NCBI GenBank assembly: GCA_963682175.1
Contig: OY821790.1
Location: forward strand, 1,004,501 to 1,068,500
Source of the DNA: Triglochin maritima
Taxonomy: Eukaryota; Streptophyta; Magnoliopsida; Alismatales; Juncaginaceae
Direction: 5' to 3'
Length of the DNA: 64,000 nt
In this document: in pieces, positions 35,504-47,689 of the stretch
Layout of the letters: every line of letters begins with the position of its first letter
Position numbering within the stretch: the first letter of the stretch is position 1
The notes under the pieces: model-generated
What the model was told of the DNA's origin: nothing
The model's database searches: none
The model's input: only the letters and a program-made list of their open reading frames with translations
Position numbers and translations under genes: made by a program

Positions 35504-37311
35504 TTGACATGCTTGAGTAACTCAAATTGGGGTATGTATATATCATTTTTCTTCCTCTATTTTCTGGACAAGCTTATGTCAACTAATTCAATTTGTTCAT
35601 GTTTTTGTCCATTTTATATTCAAAATCAAAGTACTTTTTTTTTGGATCATAGGGTCAAATATACATAGTTGACAAGAATTTACGAAGGAAAACTGCTCTA
35701 CTTCAGTCAGATATAATTTCAGAGCCAACGTGGCATTTTCCAGATACAGAATGAGACATTAAGGTTTGTTTTCCATGGATTGTGCCTAATTTCATCGTGC
35801 AATTTACTGAATGCAAAATATCCTTGTTTACTTTTCTTAGCCGTTAAGCTTATAACTAGTGATAAATACCCATGATGCTATTTGCTGTCTTGGAATTGTA
35901 GAAACAATGTGTAATAAAAAATAAGAATAGTGGATTCTAGTAATATATATAACGCACATATACTCAAAAGCTTGAATTTTGCCCCTCTGAAACAAGAAAA
36001 TTCATGACACTGTAATTGTTTGATTTTGGATCAATTAGATAAAGTAGTTTACAAGGAAGACCTACAACTATCACTTCAAAATACACTTGTGGTAACATTC
36101 TCATCTCTGATTAGCCAAAATATTTTTAGAAGAGCATAGTTAAGAAAAGATTGTGAAAATCATAAATATAATCAGAGGACCCCCTAAAACGATTAAACAT
36201 TCAATGGAACTGCAAATGCTGACATTATTTTGTCTGCGAAATGTTTCTATCATCGTTCATACAAGAGAAATCATTTCAACCCTGCTTAGGATATCCTTGT
36301 ATGTTTGCTCACGGGTTTAAATTCTACAAACTCATTCCAGGCTTCCAGCTCTATATGTTTCTGTATTTTGTTTCTTTCTTCATTAGTTTATAAGTTTTAT
36401 TGCTTTCGTATGATGGTTTGATCCATATTGGCCCGTTTCAATCAAAATCATATTTGCCAGGTTAAACTCTTCTTACTTAAAAGTGAGTTGACATGTCTTC
36501 CTACCTTGTGAAACATCCCTGTTTGGTCTGTATTCTGTTATTTGATTACTGATTATGTTTCTGCAGGTTGTTGTTGGTTGTCGCGCTAGAGAGAATGGAG
36601 GCAGTGGCGCGAGTAAAATCGTGACAACAGAGAGGCCAGCATGATGTTCTATTAGCATCATTCTTCTTCCCAGTGATTGCACCTGCGACGCTAAACAACA
36701 TCCTTGGAGTGTAATCTCTAACCTTAGCTAAAACCATCAGCCCACAGTCTGGTAGTGTCAGTAGTTATAGAGTGGATGATTCTAATAACAATTGATGCTG
36801 ACTCATTATCTTTTTCAAAGATTTCTTTTGCACAACTGCTCTGAAACAAATAGAAGATTCTCTGTAAGAATTATGGAATTTTCTTCCTACCGTAACAGAT
36901 TACGTTTCTGCAGGTTGTTGTAAATCAAGTTAAATCGATCCAGCGGTGCTAAACAGATTGCAACGACCAACGGCCAGTTTGGCGATGATGCAAATGAAGC
37001 TTAACATAGTAATTGCATAGGTCAAGCATCAAGAAGTAGTCTCGGTGGCAGGTGGACCATTTTAAATGACCCATGGTTATCGTGCCTTTTTTTGTACCAT
37101 TTTAGTTAGTCGAAACATATAACTGAACATGTTGTATTTTTTGTTTTGGATATTTAAGTTGATAGAATTTTAAGACTAAGTAATGATATAAGCATAAATT
37201 TTAGTACAGACACACCATACTAGTCGACAAGGATTTCTTTGAAAAGAATTTTTGTCCTCTGTTAAATGTAGGGACAGAAAATCGAGAAGTAAAATGCATG
37301 ACTATCTTAAC
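35504..37311. other. intergenic DNA, no gene seen
   Basis: No supported gene. Two similar short blocks 'GATTA(T/C)GTTTCTGCAGGTTGTTGT' occur at about 36549 and 36898. They look like duplicated splice-acceptor-like sequence but no exon can be defined. Confidence 0.4.
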
Positions 37312-37570
37312 AAAATATCTAAATTGCTAAACATCGTCCCAAAATTACTTAAATCGTCCCTTAAAAATACCATTTTGTCTTTCTCTCATTTCTACGGCTA
37401 TAACGCGACATTTTACCCTCCTATCACACATCTCTCTTCATATTCCTCTTATAATCAAAAAAAATAATGTTTTGGAGGTCAGTAATGAACCAACGGACGC
37501 CCCAGTGTACTCGAATCTCGTAAAATATCTAACATCTTTTTAATAAAATAATAATAAAAAATAATAAAAA

Positions 37571-37803
37571 ATTACGGGCGTCCGACGGAGCCGCCCCCAC
37601 GTAGGAGGGGGCGTCTGGCTAAGACGCCTTCCCCATGGGGGTGGCGTTTTACCCAGACGCCTTATCCATCGGGGAGGCGTTTTACCCAAACGCTCTGCCC
37701 ATGGGACATGCGTCTGTGTAAGACGCCTCCCCCATGGGGGAGACGTCTTAGCCAGACGCCCCCTCCTACGTGGGAGCGGCTCCGTCGGACGCCCGTAATT
37801 TTT
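37571..37803. repeat. large hairpin in copy B
   Basis: Left arm ATTACGGGCGTCCGACGGAG and its inverse near 37780-37800 enclose four or five GGCGTCT...AGACGCC sub-hairpins. It is homologous to 20098-20294 but the inner units differ in number and spacer. Confidence 0.85.
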
Positions 37804-38235
37804 TATTATTTTTTATTACTTTTTTAAAAAGATAATTGATTATAAATTTAGATAATTGTTAAATTAATTAATAAGTTAATAATTACTATATTCGGATGAC
37901 CGATACCTCTTCGGTACACCGAAAATTCAAAAAAAATTAGATCCAACAATTTCAAAATCAAAAAAAATTCCAGGGGGCGCTGCCCCCTTGCCACCCCCGC
38001 CAGCGAGACCCCCGAACGACCTGTCGAGGTGGTATTTGTAAGTCAGTATGTTTTACCACCGGGGGATTTGGAACTTAAAAAATGTTGGATCTGGAATTTT
38101 TTTGAATCTTCATCATTTGCAAAAAAACTCATTGTAATCCGACCGGTTACCACCGAAAACTTGCAAAGAAACGTCAAATAATTTGAGATAACACACCGTA
38201 TAATTTTGATTTGACAAAAAAATTAAAAAAAAACG

Positions 38236-38455
38236 GGACGTCTGGCTAAGACGTGTGTACCATCGTGGCGGCGTCTGGCTAAGACGCCTCCACCATGGTT
38301 GAGGCGTCTTAGCGAGACGCTTACACCATGGTATAGGCGTCTGGCTAAGACGCTTGTACCATCGTGGAGGCGTCTGGTTAAGACGCCTCAACCATGGTGG
38401 AGGCGTCTTAGCCAGACGCCTCCACGATGGTGCAGGCGTCTTAGCCAAACGCCCG
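38236..38455. repeat. array of about seven palindromic 33-bp units
   Basis: Each unit is GGCGTCTGGCTAAGACGCC (or its inverse) plus a 14-bp spacer close to TCCACCATGGTGGA, itself a palindrome. Because the unit is 33 bp and self-complementary, both strands are open with an 11-residue repeat of the form L-x-x-TP-x-x-W-x-RR (minus frame about 38113-38448, plus frame about 38299-38480). I see no promoter or start context to suggest a real protein. Confidence 0.85.
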
Positions 38456-38677
38456 AGTCGGAAAAAAAATCCGTCTCCGTTACTTCGCCCGATATAGGTG
38501 TTTCGCCATACATTTTCGTGGTGTTGGTACTAGGAATGTTAGTAAAACTGAGTCAAAAACCTTGTTTAAAGACACGGGACGATATGGGTATTAAATATAT
38601 TGTTAAGGGCAATTTAGTAATTTCAAGTGGCGATTTAAGTAGTTTTGGGGCGACGTTTAGTAGTTCCCAAAATATTA

Positions 38678-39712
38678 GGTAGCCCACGATATCTCTCTCT
38701 AGACAATTTTATTTTATTTTTTGAAAATTTCTCTAGACACTTTGAATATTCAATTTGAATTTGGATGCTGTGATTCTCTCCATTTCACACCTATTGCTCC
38801 CTTGTCTTACCTTGACCATCCTCTCAATTTTTTTTTTTGTCTCATCACTATATTTAATGGGAAATTTTGATTTCAGTTGAGGTTTAGTGCTTCATGTCTT
38901 CGAGCAAGCTATTGTTCGGGTTGTCATTTATCTTGTATTATATTTTGTTGTTTTGAAAGTCTTTGTTGATTTGATGAGGCTTTTTCTTCTAATCAACAAG
39001 GAATGCAACTAAAAGGAAAATATGAAACAACAAAAATATAACAAAAAATTTCAACGTAAGAGTTTGAACACATTATTGTGTTTTTGTTGGCTGAGTTTTG
39101 TTTGAATGATATTTTTATGGCGTATATATGTTGCTTAATTTTTCAGGATTTAGGTGGTCTGTAATTATTATACTGATGTACTCTGATTTATCGACATATT
39201 TTTTGAAAATTACTACGATTCTTTGAAATACAAATGTAAAGAAAAGATTTATGGATGTGAGTTTGGATACCAACTATGGTTGTTTCAATCTACAAATTAT
39301 TTTTTTGTTCACTAAAAATCCAGCTGAAGAGGAAAATCTATCAGGTATGAACAAATTCTCTTCTATTAATTGGATAATATATCAACTCGGACATTTTTAA
39401 GACTTTAGATAATTTTAAGTATGAAGAATTATCCGATGCTTCAGGGCGTATCAACTTGTTTGGTGAGAACTTAATTTTGATCTTACATTTTTAATCTATT
39501 GGTTGAAGTTGAGTCGTCGAAAGCCGTTTTCAATTCTCACAAAACCACTAATCGATGTGGACCAATGTATGATTAATTCTTCTAAATAAACCAAAGAACC
39601 TACCATTTCTAGTTTTGAAAATTAGGTAAATTTAACATGCAATTGCAATTTAGCAAAAAAGATTAATATCTTTAATTTCTTTTACGGAAAATTCTCCATC
39701 TCCTCTTGTCAA
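38678..39712. other. AT-rich intergenic DNA, no gene seen
   Basis: No coding region, RNA gene or repeat boundary that I can support in about 1 kb. Confidence 0.45.
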
Positions 39713-40225
39713 CCAACAACCATTAATCACGTTGCTCACAAATCTTCCTTTCGCTGAACTATTAATTTTGGAACTCTTAAATAGGCATTAACAATTGAAA
39801 TTAAAGAAACGAAATACATATCTACATTTTCTTTTACGTCAATTTTAGCTTAAGTATGCTCAATTACACAAGGTTCCTTAAGACTCAAAGAAATACAAAA
39901 TACATGTCTTCAAATGAGCTTGATTACATGTCTTGACTTGATTTCCTTTCTTCCTTGAGTCTTGATCACCTGTAGAGGTTAGCACAAAACAATATATATG
40001 CAATGCAATATGTGTGCTACTCTACATGATTATAATTAAGAGTAGGTTGAATAAATCATCAAAACATAGATTAAGGCCAAAAAACCAACACCAACAACCA
40101 TTAATCACGTTGCTCACAAATCTTCCTTTCACTAAACTATTAATTTTGGAACTCTTAAATAGGCATTAACAATTGAAATTAAAGAAGCGAAATACATATA
40201 TACATTTTCTTTTACGTCAATTTTA
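39713..40225. repeat. 135-bp direct repeats around an LTR end fragment
   Basis: Copies at 39713-39847 and 40091-40225 (both starting CCAACAACCATTAATCACG) differ at only a few positions. Between them, 39848-40090 matches 54422-54664, the terminal 243 bp of the solo LTR at 53324, and stops exactly at the LTR end (CCAACA). It is not a normal 5-bp duplication. Confidence 0.85.
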
Positions 40226-41292
40226 TGCAAACTAACCCTTTGCCATGTCAAGCGTAACCAATTGAATATGACTATTTATAGAATTTTGAAAAAAAAATTT
40301 AAAATACTTTTAAGGAGTCCATTTCGTTATGAATAAAAAAATAAATAAAGATGGAGACAATTAGAGGCCTAACTAATTAAAGTGATTTGGCTTGATAAAA
40401 GAGTTACTTTCTTCTTTTGACAAATTGTTACTTAAAATTGGATAATTTTTAACGAACATCCATAAACAACAATTTTAGCATTACATAAATAGCTTAACCA
40501 TTAGGTCAGTGCACATTAAATGATATTTGTTAAAATTACTTTTTAAATTAAGATTAAAAAGTAATCTAGTCTCAAATAATTTCCCAGTGATAACTAAATT
40601 ATCGTTGTTTTGGAATCTCAAAAAAAGAGTCCATTTCCAATTGTACTCGAAACGTATATTTAACCATTTTTCAAATATTTTTGGGTGTTATCACCCAAAA
40701 ATTATATTTTAATCTTATTTTACATTTAATAAAAAAAAGAGTCCATTTCTCAAAAAAGACACGGACTAGTCATTTTATTTATATTTTTGCCATGGATCAA
40801 CTCGAATTCTTCGATTCCAATATTTTACAACTCAACTTCAATTAGCATGCACTATTCACACTGGCACAAAATCAACATGCTTCCAATCATGCATGAACCA
40901 CTCAAATAGGTAGGACGTTGGAGAAGAGAGACGTAAATAGGAGGGTAGAGAGAAAAATTGGGATCGATAGAAGAAAATTCATATTCATAAGGACCATACT
41001 ATTCAAAACAATCCAAAAATTGACAAAAGAATATATTGGCTCTTAAAGTTTTATTTTACAAAATAATACAATTTATATGTTTTCTTTTCAAAAATTGCAA
41101 AACCAAAAACAAAAAAAAGGGGTAACAAAGTGTATTGACAATGCAAAAATATCATTAGAAGTCAAAAGAAATGCACTTTCATGGTAATATACAGATTATT
41201 TACCACATGAAGGCATCAGAATCTGTATGAAGCAGATTGTAAGAGAACATTCGAGTCGTCGGGTCATTGAAAGTGGATCAGTAAATGTTGAA
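40226..41292. other. AT-rich region downstream of FIS1A
   Basis: No gene seen. The part nearest 41293 should include the FIS1A 3' untranslated region. Confidence 0.45.
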
Positions 41293-44200
41293 CTATCTTT
41301 TACGAGTTAGTGCAGCAACAATTCCGCCAATGACGACAACTCCTCCAGCAGTTGCTGCAATACCGATGCCAATGATACCATCTGCCCTCGGGCAGAAGAT
41401 GAGTTAGCATACATAATAAATGATCGGCATGAGATCGTAAGAAGAAAGTGCTCATCATTTACCTCTAGCGATACGGTCTTCAACAACTTTCTTCAGTGTC
41501 AGGGCCTGCCTCCAATCTGGTTGGATCTGTAGAAATAACAACATAGTTTTTCCTTAACCAGACAGCAAGAGGTATGAGCACTGATTCTAAGTATGACGCA
41601 TGAGTAATTGTAAAGAAATGTAGCTTATTAAAAACCAATCATCGAGAAGTTTTGAAATACTTTATTTTCCGTGATCAATCAAGTACTATATAAATAGAAT
41701 CAAAATCTATTTTTATTTTGAGCTACAACTCCTTACTTTAGTCATTTATGTTATTTTCCTTACAAAGTCAAATACTAGACAAAAGAATCTGCATTTAAGT
41801 GTTTATTTTCAATTTTGGATTTCTCCTTCATTTTGTGGTTCCTCCCAATATTTAACTTGCTTTTAGAAAAAAGCCCAAGAGAGTGTTGGAGATGACATAC
41901 ATATCAAACGGAGTTCCACATATCTGTCTAAATAAGTTAGGAGCTATACTCCATGGTTGTGCGTGCTAAAATAACACTGGAAACAAGTTAAACCTTCTTT
42001 TTTATTTGAACCAAGGAACAAACACCAACAACACACACATGCAAGATGGTGGCAAATTACAGACTAACATGACTTACAAGCTGTTAAATTTGGTTGATCC
42101 ACCACATCAACAAAACCTAAGCACTTAGGTGAAGAATAGTGGATCCAACTTTATTACATAGTGTTGTACATTTTTTGTCTTTAACAATGTGAGACTATTT
42201 TCTCAACACTCCTCCGCACGCGTGACCGGGATAATTTTCTCCACGTCTACGCATGAACAATATAGGTTGGAGTGGGCCCCCCACAGGTCAATCGACCTGT
42301 TCTGATACCATGTTAAATTTGGTTGGTCTACCACCTCAACAAAACCTAATCACTTAGGTAAAGGGTAGTGGATCCAACTTTATTATAGAGTGTTGTACAT
42401 TTTTGTGTGTTTAGCAATGTGAAACTATTTTCTCAACACAAGCATCCATTATATACCCACCTAAGAAAAATTGGTTTGATCTGCATTTAGGGTTGTTTTA
42501 ATAGACCACCCAAGCTTAACTATCAAGAGATACCCACATAAGACAAATGTGTTTCAATCTGTTAAGTAAACAAGTGGTCTTTATATGCTTATAAAATGGT
42601 GAGGGAGACAAACCTCCAAGCACATCCCAACAAGTTGTCTGCTCCTTGGGAAGTCTTCACTTCTGAAATACCCAACCGCCAAAAGATACAATTTCTCTTT
42701 CCTTTTCAGTGGAATGGTGGGACTGTCCAAGGAAGCTGTTATCGTCAAGTTGGTAAATGATCGTTATATCAATTTGAAATGGAAATTAAGCCAAAAATAG
42801 AAAAGCATAAACACAATTTTAGAAAATAATATTATCCAAGGTCATCAGTCCACATGCTCCTACTTAAGTTTCTTTTAACGTACATACGGTATTACCTTCA
42901 AGCATGCCAATCCCACGATGCACATCTTCTGGTTGTCTAGAGTGAACAAGAGCCCAAGATAATCTCATTATACTATCACTTCTCATGTCGTTAAATTTTT
43001 TCTCAGCAACTTCTCTTTCACAATCCTGTATGGAAAATGATTACTTAAGAGTTCAAATGTAATGGATGTGTAGAGAGAAATGGCATTGATAATGTAAAAC
43101 TTCTTCTTGGAGTCCACACTTCCAGAACACAGCCATACGACAAACATCTATGAGACCAAAACCAAGTAGCACCTAAAATATTAAAAAATTGTGATAGTGT
43201 AAATTAGAGAATCCCCTTCATTTTCTTTCTTATTCTTCAACTGCTATGCCTACAATAAGTGATAAACTCTTCTATGTCACAAAGAAATTGCTTGCAATGT
43301 TATGCAACTTCCCTAATAAAAGCTAATTAAAATCAAAATAACAACAACAATATGCAACTTCCCTAATAAAAGCTAATTAAAATCAAAATAACAACAACAA
43401 AGCCATCATAATGAATTATAAGGGTCAATACTTTGAAACTATAATCTCAGGAAGGTTTAGGAATGCGAGATGCATATTGGATGTCATAAGGCACCACATC
43501 CTGCATATGCGGGTGCTAGGGTTGTAAATGAGCGATTCGTGGGCGGTTATAGGGCTAACTCGTGACCCTACCTACCTAATTAAATGGTTTGCGGTAAGGT
43601 TAGAAATCCGTTTATTTTTACATCTACCCATGACCCTACCCATTTTATTTAATTAAACGGACTTCGACAGTTAAATGGTTATATGGCTAAAATTTAATGG
43701 ATACTAAAATCGATATAAGAATTGAATAAATTGTTAAATGGATAAAAACTTGTCATATGGATAAACGGAGAACAAACTAAACTTATAATACTTACAATAT
43801 TTAACATCAAACATTCATAAATTTATATTCAAACCCTTGAAAATTCTATAATCTAAACATCAACAAATTTATATCAAACAAAAAATTATATATATATATT
43901 CATTATGTTTCATTATGTATATAGTATATATAACAAAATATTATATTCATTATGTTTCATTATGTATATAGTATATATAACAAAATATTATATTCATTAT
44001 GTTTCACGGTTAAACGGTTAAACGGATGGGTAAAATCATGTATCATTACCCGTTCATTTATTAAACGGTTATGATTTTCACAACCCTTATCAACTCATTT
44101 TTACCAAACGGTTATGAATTTTACAACCCGTAACCTTACCGCCAGTTCGGTTAGGGTGGTTAAACGGTTTTGACCTTACCCATTTACGGTCCTAACGGGT

Positions 44201-46734
44201 GCATATGCAGTTTGCGATTTAATAATTAAATAATATCAGTAATATACATATCGATTGTAAATTATATATATATATACATGCATAAAAAATTAGGTAAAAA
44301 TTCAAATCATTCCTAACATAAAACACTAAACAAAAGAAAATTTAATAGTACAAGTATACGAATAATAATATATTAATTTCCTTGAGAAGAATGGAGAAAA
44401 TTCGGAAGAAGAAAAAACAAGATTTGAAAATTTGAAATTGGTTGTTATGGGATGCGCCACATATGCAATCACACATGCGGCCGCATACGTTGTATATATG
44501 GACCGCAAGAACAAGCCCACATCCTTCGAGTGCGATCCCATCACCAGCCACATCTGCATCTGCATCTCATCTGTATATGTGGCCGCATCCAGCCGCATAT
44601 CAGAACAGTGTCTCAGACTGTCTTGAAATTATAATTGAAGGATACATGTTATATTAGACCATGACAAGGTTTGTCCCCCTTTTAAGCAAAATATTTTAGA
44701 TTCATAGCTACATATGCACACGGTCAATGGTCAGAACATGTCAGGTGTAAGTACTACCAGAACCAATAACTAGTTCAAGTGTTCAACCATTTTGAGTGTC
44801 TTGTTGTGGTGCATAGGTTAATGGCATAGTTCACATACAGTGTAAAATGGTAAATTACGCAGAAAAAGTAAAGGCCCAATTATTTGTATCATGGCCCAAC
44901 GTAAAGAGAAACATGGGTGAACGTTGTGAGCCATAACGAAATCCTCGTGATGAATGAAATGAAAAAATAGCAATAGTGGTGGTGGCATTTTTGAGTTTGT
45001 CATAATTTTCTCTCTAAATTTCATGTTTTAATTAGGATTTGCTCGGTTTTAATCTTTCCTTGTCCAATATGTGCTACCTATTCTGAATAACAAAGCAAGA
45101 TAATTAAGGATTGAATGGTTCTTGAGAAATGCACTTTTTTGGCGCATGGGTTTAAGTTTTTTTGAATTAATCTGGTTATATACATAATCTTTTTATTAGC
45201 GTATTTAAAGTTTTAAACCTATGTTAGTTGATCTTGTTGTGCTTCTGATTACAGCTTCCAAATGGTTTAGCATTCTAGGTTAATTCCTATGTAGTACGAT
45301 AAGAGCTTCATTTAGTGAGTCCAGTGATTAAGGCGGCCGCCTACCCACCTGGAATGGCTGGCTGCCTAGTTGTGGGCTGCCTGGTCGGCCCACAGCTAGG
45401 CCGAGTAATCGGGTCAGCATATCCAATTACCCTGGATAAATTTTTTAAAAAAACCTAAATTAACCCCACAAACCCCTTACAACCACACAGCCACCTGGAG
45501 GCCCTGTTCTAGCTGCCTCCGACCGCTTCCGGCCACTGCCGGCAAAATCCAGACCTCTGGCGACCCTCCAGAAACAACAGTAAGGTTTTTTATACAGTTT
45601 TCTTATTTTCGTTATATTTTTCTGGTTTTTTTTCTTTCTTTTAATCTTGTTTTATTTGTTAATACAGGTTCATTTTGCCTCCTAGTATGTCATGTATGGC
45701 ATGGAAAGTTCTTTCAGCACAGGAAAGTAAGCCGTCCATTCAGGCAGGCCTAGGCGGCGTAGGGGCATACCCCTGCCTACTAAACACCTAGCCATCTTTT
45801 AATCCTTGAGTAAGTTTCCAATCTAAGTAGTTAAATGAGGTTGTCAACGATTACTTTATCCTACCTAGGCCCTAGCTAATAAGATTGGTGTCTTTACGAG
45901 TCTAAGAAACATTACATCAGTCCTAAAAATTTATAGCATATTCATATACCAAATTACCAATTATCAGCTGCTGGGAAGAAGCAAATGAAACAGAGACAAA
46001 ATGATAGTGGCAAATTTGAAGATTAAGTGATTAACAAATAGAAAGACATTTCACTATTTGACATTTCCTTCCTAATATAGTAATATACATACCTCCAACA
46101 AAATTAGAAGTAAAACACTGACGGATTGTTTTAATCTTTGCAGCTTTCAGAATCAAGTAGAAATACCACCAATAATTTAATAATTAACAAGCAACTAAGG
46201 CTCAAAACTTATTCCTCTTCTCTACATTCTCCAATTCTTTCATTTCTCCAATCTTCCATTCCGAAAACACCGAAAATTCAACTAAAAATTGGTTGTCTCA
46301 TTTCCATCCAAAATTTAAAGAACACCTCAAAATCAATACAATCGATTCCTTTCCCTCTTTTCTTTTTATCCAAAATCCCTACAAACACCAAAAAAACGAA
46401 AACCAAAATGCCTTTTTTTCTCTCCTATAAATCATCAATCCTCCTAACCAACCCCAATAACCAAAACACGCCAATAAAAATCGAATCTTTACCTTTCCAA
46501 AATCCCAATAAACGACGTGAAAATCGATAAAGATTGAATCTTTCCTCCTAACCAACCCAAAACACGCAATTTGAGACAATTCGAATCAATCAAACCCTAA
46601 AAAAAAGGGCGAGAAGAGAAGAGAAGAGTACTGACGGCGATGAGTTGGCGATCGCACCAGGGCATGTTGTCGGCGGCGCCGGAGAAGAAGGATCCAACCG
46701 AATCGAAGAATCCGCACACCTTTCCTTCCACCAT
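41293..46734 (-). CDS. FIS1A: Mitochondrial fission 1 protein A
   Basis: Tail-anchored outer-membrane protein of mitochondria and peroxisomes that helps bring the dynamin-related fission machinery (DRP3 in plants). Five exons join in one frame: 46734-46636, 43025-42896, 42735-42614, 41526-41463, 41381-41293, giving 167 residues, the usual FIS1 length. The N-terminus (CGFFDSVGSFFSG, MPWCDRQLIA) is the plant FIS1 form. The two TPR-like repeats follow (LSWALVHSRQPEDVHRGIGM; EKLYLLAVGYFRSEDFPRSR; PDWRQALTLKKVVED). The C-terminal anchor GIIGIGIAATAGGVVVIGGI at about 140-160 ends in the basic tail LTRKR, which directs insertion into the outer membrane. Intron 1 (about 3.6 kb) carries two MITEs and other repeats. 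All donors are GT and acceptors AG. Confidence 0.95.
42082..42439. repeat. direct duplication of about 128 bp in FIS1A intron 3
   Basis: Copies at 42082-42209 and 42311-42439 begin TGTTAAATTTGGTTG and end CTATTTTCTCAACAC. The 100 bp between contains 'CTGATACCATG' and CCGCACGCGTG, wording common at plant repeat edges. It lies between exons 4 and 3. Confidence 0.8.
43301..43400. repeat. perfect 50-bp tandem duplication
   Basis: Two identical units starting TATGCAACTTCCCTAATAAA at 43301 and 43351 lie in FIS1A intron 1. Confidence 0.92.
43517..44194. mobile_element. hAT-like MITE, copy 2 (678 bp), in FIS1A intron 1
   Basis: Ends TAGGGTTGTAAATGAG and, reversed, TAGGACCGTAAATGGG. Flanks GCGGGTGC (43509-43516) and ACGGGTGC (44195-44202) match at 7 of 8. 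Same family as 19170-19736. An internal tandem duplication (about 43905-44000) of 'ATTCATTATGTTTCATTATG' adds about 60 bp. Confidence 0.75.
45322..45808. mobile_element. hAT-like MITE (487 bp) in FIS1A intron 1
   Basis: Ends CAGTGATTAAGGCGGC and, reversed, CAAGGATTAAAAGATGGC. Flanks AGTGAGTC and AGTAAGTT agree at 6 of 8. GC-rich inverted segments near each end contain CCTAGGCGGC / GCCGCCTA-like sequence. No coding. Confidence 0.6.
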
Positions 46735-47034
46735 CGCCGATTAGGGTTTCTTCTTCTCTTCTAATTTTTCTTTCTTTTTCTCTCTCGTTTCTGGATGGGG
46801 TTTGTCGATTCTTTTGATAGATCTCGAAAATTATATTTGGTTTGAAAAAAAGCTTCGACTCCGATTTAGCTTCAAAATTAGAAAATCTTGATCAAAGTAA
46901 AAATATTTATATATATATATATCATTCTCTCATCTCATACTCGGTAATAAGATATTTTAATTTACATTATTGATAATTGATATTATTTTTTTCATAATTA
47001 GTAGCAATAATTTTAATAATTAGGGAAGAAAAAT

Positions 47035-47440
47035 TTGGTAAGGAAACAAACGATCAGAAAAACAAAGATCAAAGACTCGGGGGGATTAATTGTCTATTTC
47101 CATTTTAATTATTGCATGTTGTTTCACTTAATGTGGAATAGTGTTTCGAAATTGGATGACTCTAAAATTCCTAGTTTTGTTGGTTTGTCACCTGAGTTCT
47201 TCAAATGTTGTTGGAAGCTTATTAAGAATGATGTTCTGAATCTGATAACTAAAATGTGTGTGTTTTCATGTGCAGAGATTCCTCTCGTTCTAAACAAAAC
47301 TATCATCACTTTGATCTCAAATGTCAAGTGTTCTGAAATGGCTTCTCAATTCAAACATATTAGTCTCACCAACCTGATTTATAGGATTGGAAAATGCAAC
47401 CTAAATATAGAGCATAAAATTTTGTGGGCCAAGTAAGTCA
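47035..47440 (+). mobile_element. LINE reverse-transcriptase fragment
   Basis: An open frame of about 130 codons reads FVGLSPEFFKCCWKLIKNDV, then LVLNKTIITLISNVKCSE and SQFKHISLTNLIYRIG. This matches the 'PDG..FYQ.W...D', 'INDTLIALIPK' and 'F.PISL.NV.YKI' blocks of plant L1 reverse transcriptase. No catalytic motif is included and it is truncated on both sides. The stretch 46735-47034 holds the FIS1A 5' region and a (TA)n run. Confidence 0.7.
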
Positions 47441-47623
47441 TTATAGACTTTTTGTTTAGAAGTTAAATAGTGGATAAACTCATTAACTAAAGATAAACCT
47501 GATTACTTAAATAGAACTAAATGTGCCGAGGGTGATGGATTGGAATCCCAGACTATGGATCCGAACTCTATCAAAATGAATGTTAACTTAATGGTGCAGT
47601 AGGCCACCAAACGGGTGCCACGA

Positions 47624-47626
<3 letters not shown>

Positions 47627-47656
<30 letters not shown>
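47627..47656. repeat. (CT)n microsatellite
   Basis: Perfect CT dinucleotide run just upstream of the LINE ORF1 fragment. Confidence 0.9.
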
Positions 47657-47659
<3 letters not shown>

Positions 47660-47689
47660 GATTTTGAGGTTTTTTTGGAAACCTCCATC

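Larger units (their letters stand above)
37321..38668. mobile_element. hairpin-rich Mutator-like element, copy B (1348 bp)
   Basis: Inverted ends: left AAATTGCTAAACATCGTCCC, reversed right GAACTACTAAACGTCGCCCC, both continuing AAAAYTACTTAAATCG. Flanks AAAATATCT (37312-37320) and AAAATATTA (38669-38677) agree at 7 of 9. It is co-linear with copy A, including 'TTTTGGAGGTCAGTAAT', 'GGACGCCCCAGTGTACTCGA' and 'CGTGGTGTTGGTACTAGGAA'. It has an extra GC-rich patch GGGGGCGCTGCCCCC near 37974 and a larger second hairpin block. Confidence 0.8.

Noticed and set aside
44326..44657. Several overlapping frames rich in His, Cys and Ala
   Set aside because: They lie in FIS1A intron 1 in a GCGGCCGC/ATGCGG-type repeat and appear on both strands, so they are chance frames.
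41293..46734. Possible extra FIS1A exon near 43085-43170
   Set aside because: Joining exon 1 directly to 43025 keeps phase and gives the normal 167-residue protein; an added exon would disrupt the conserved N-terminal helix spacing.
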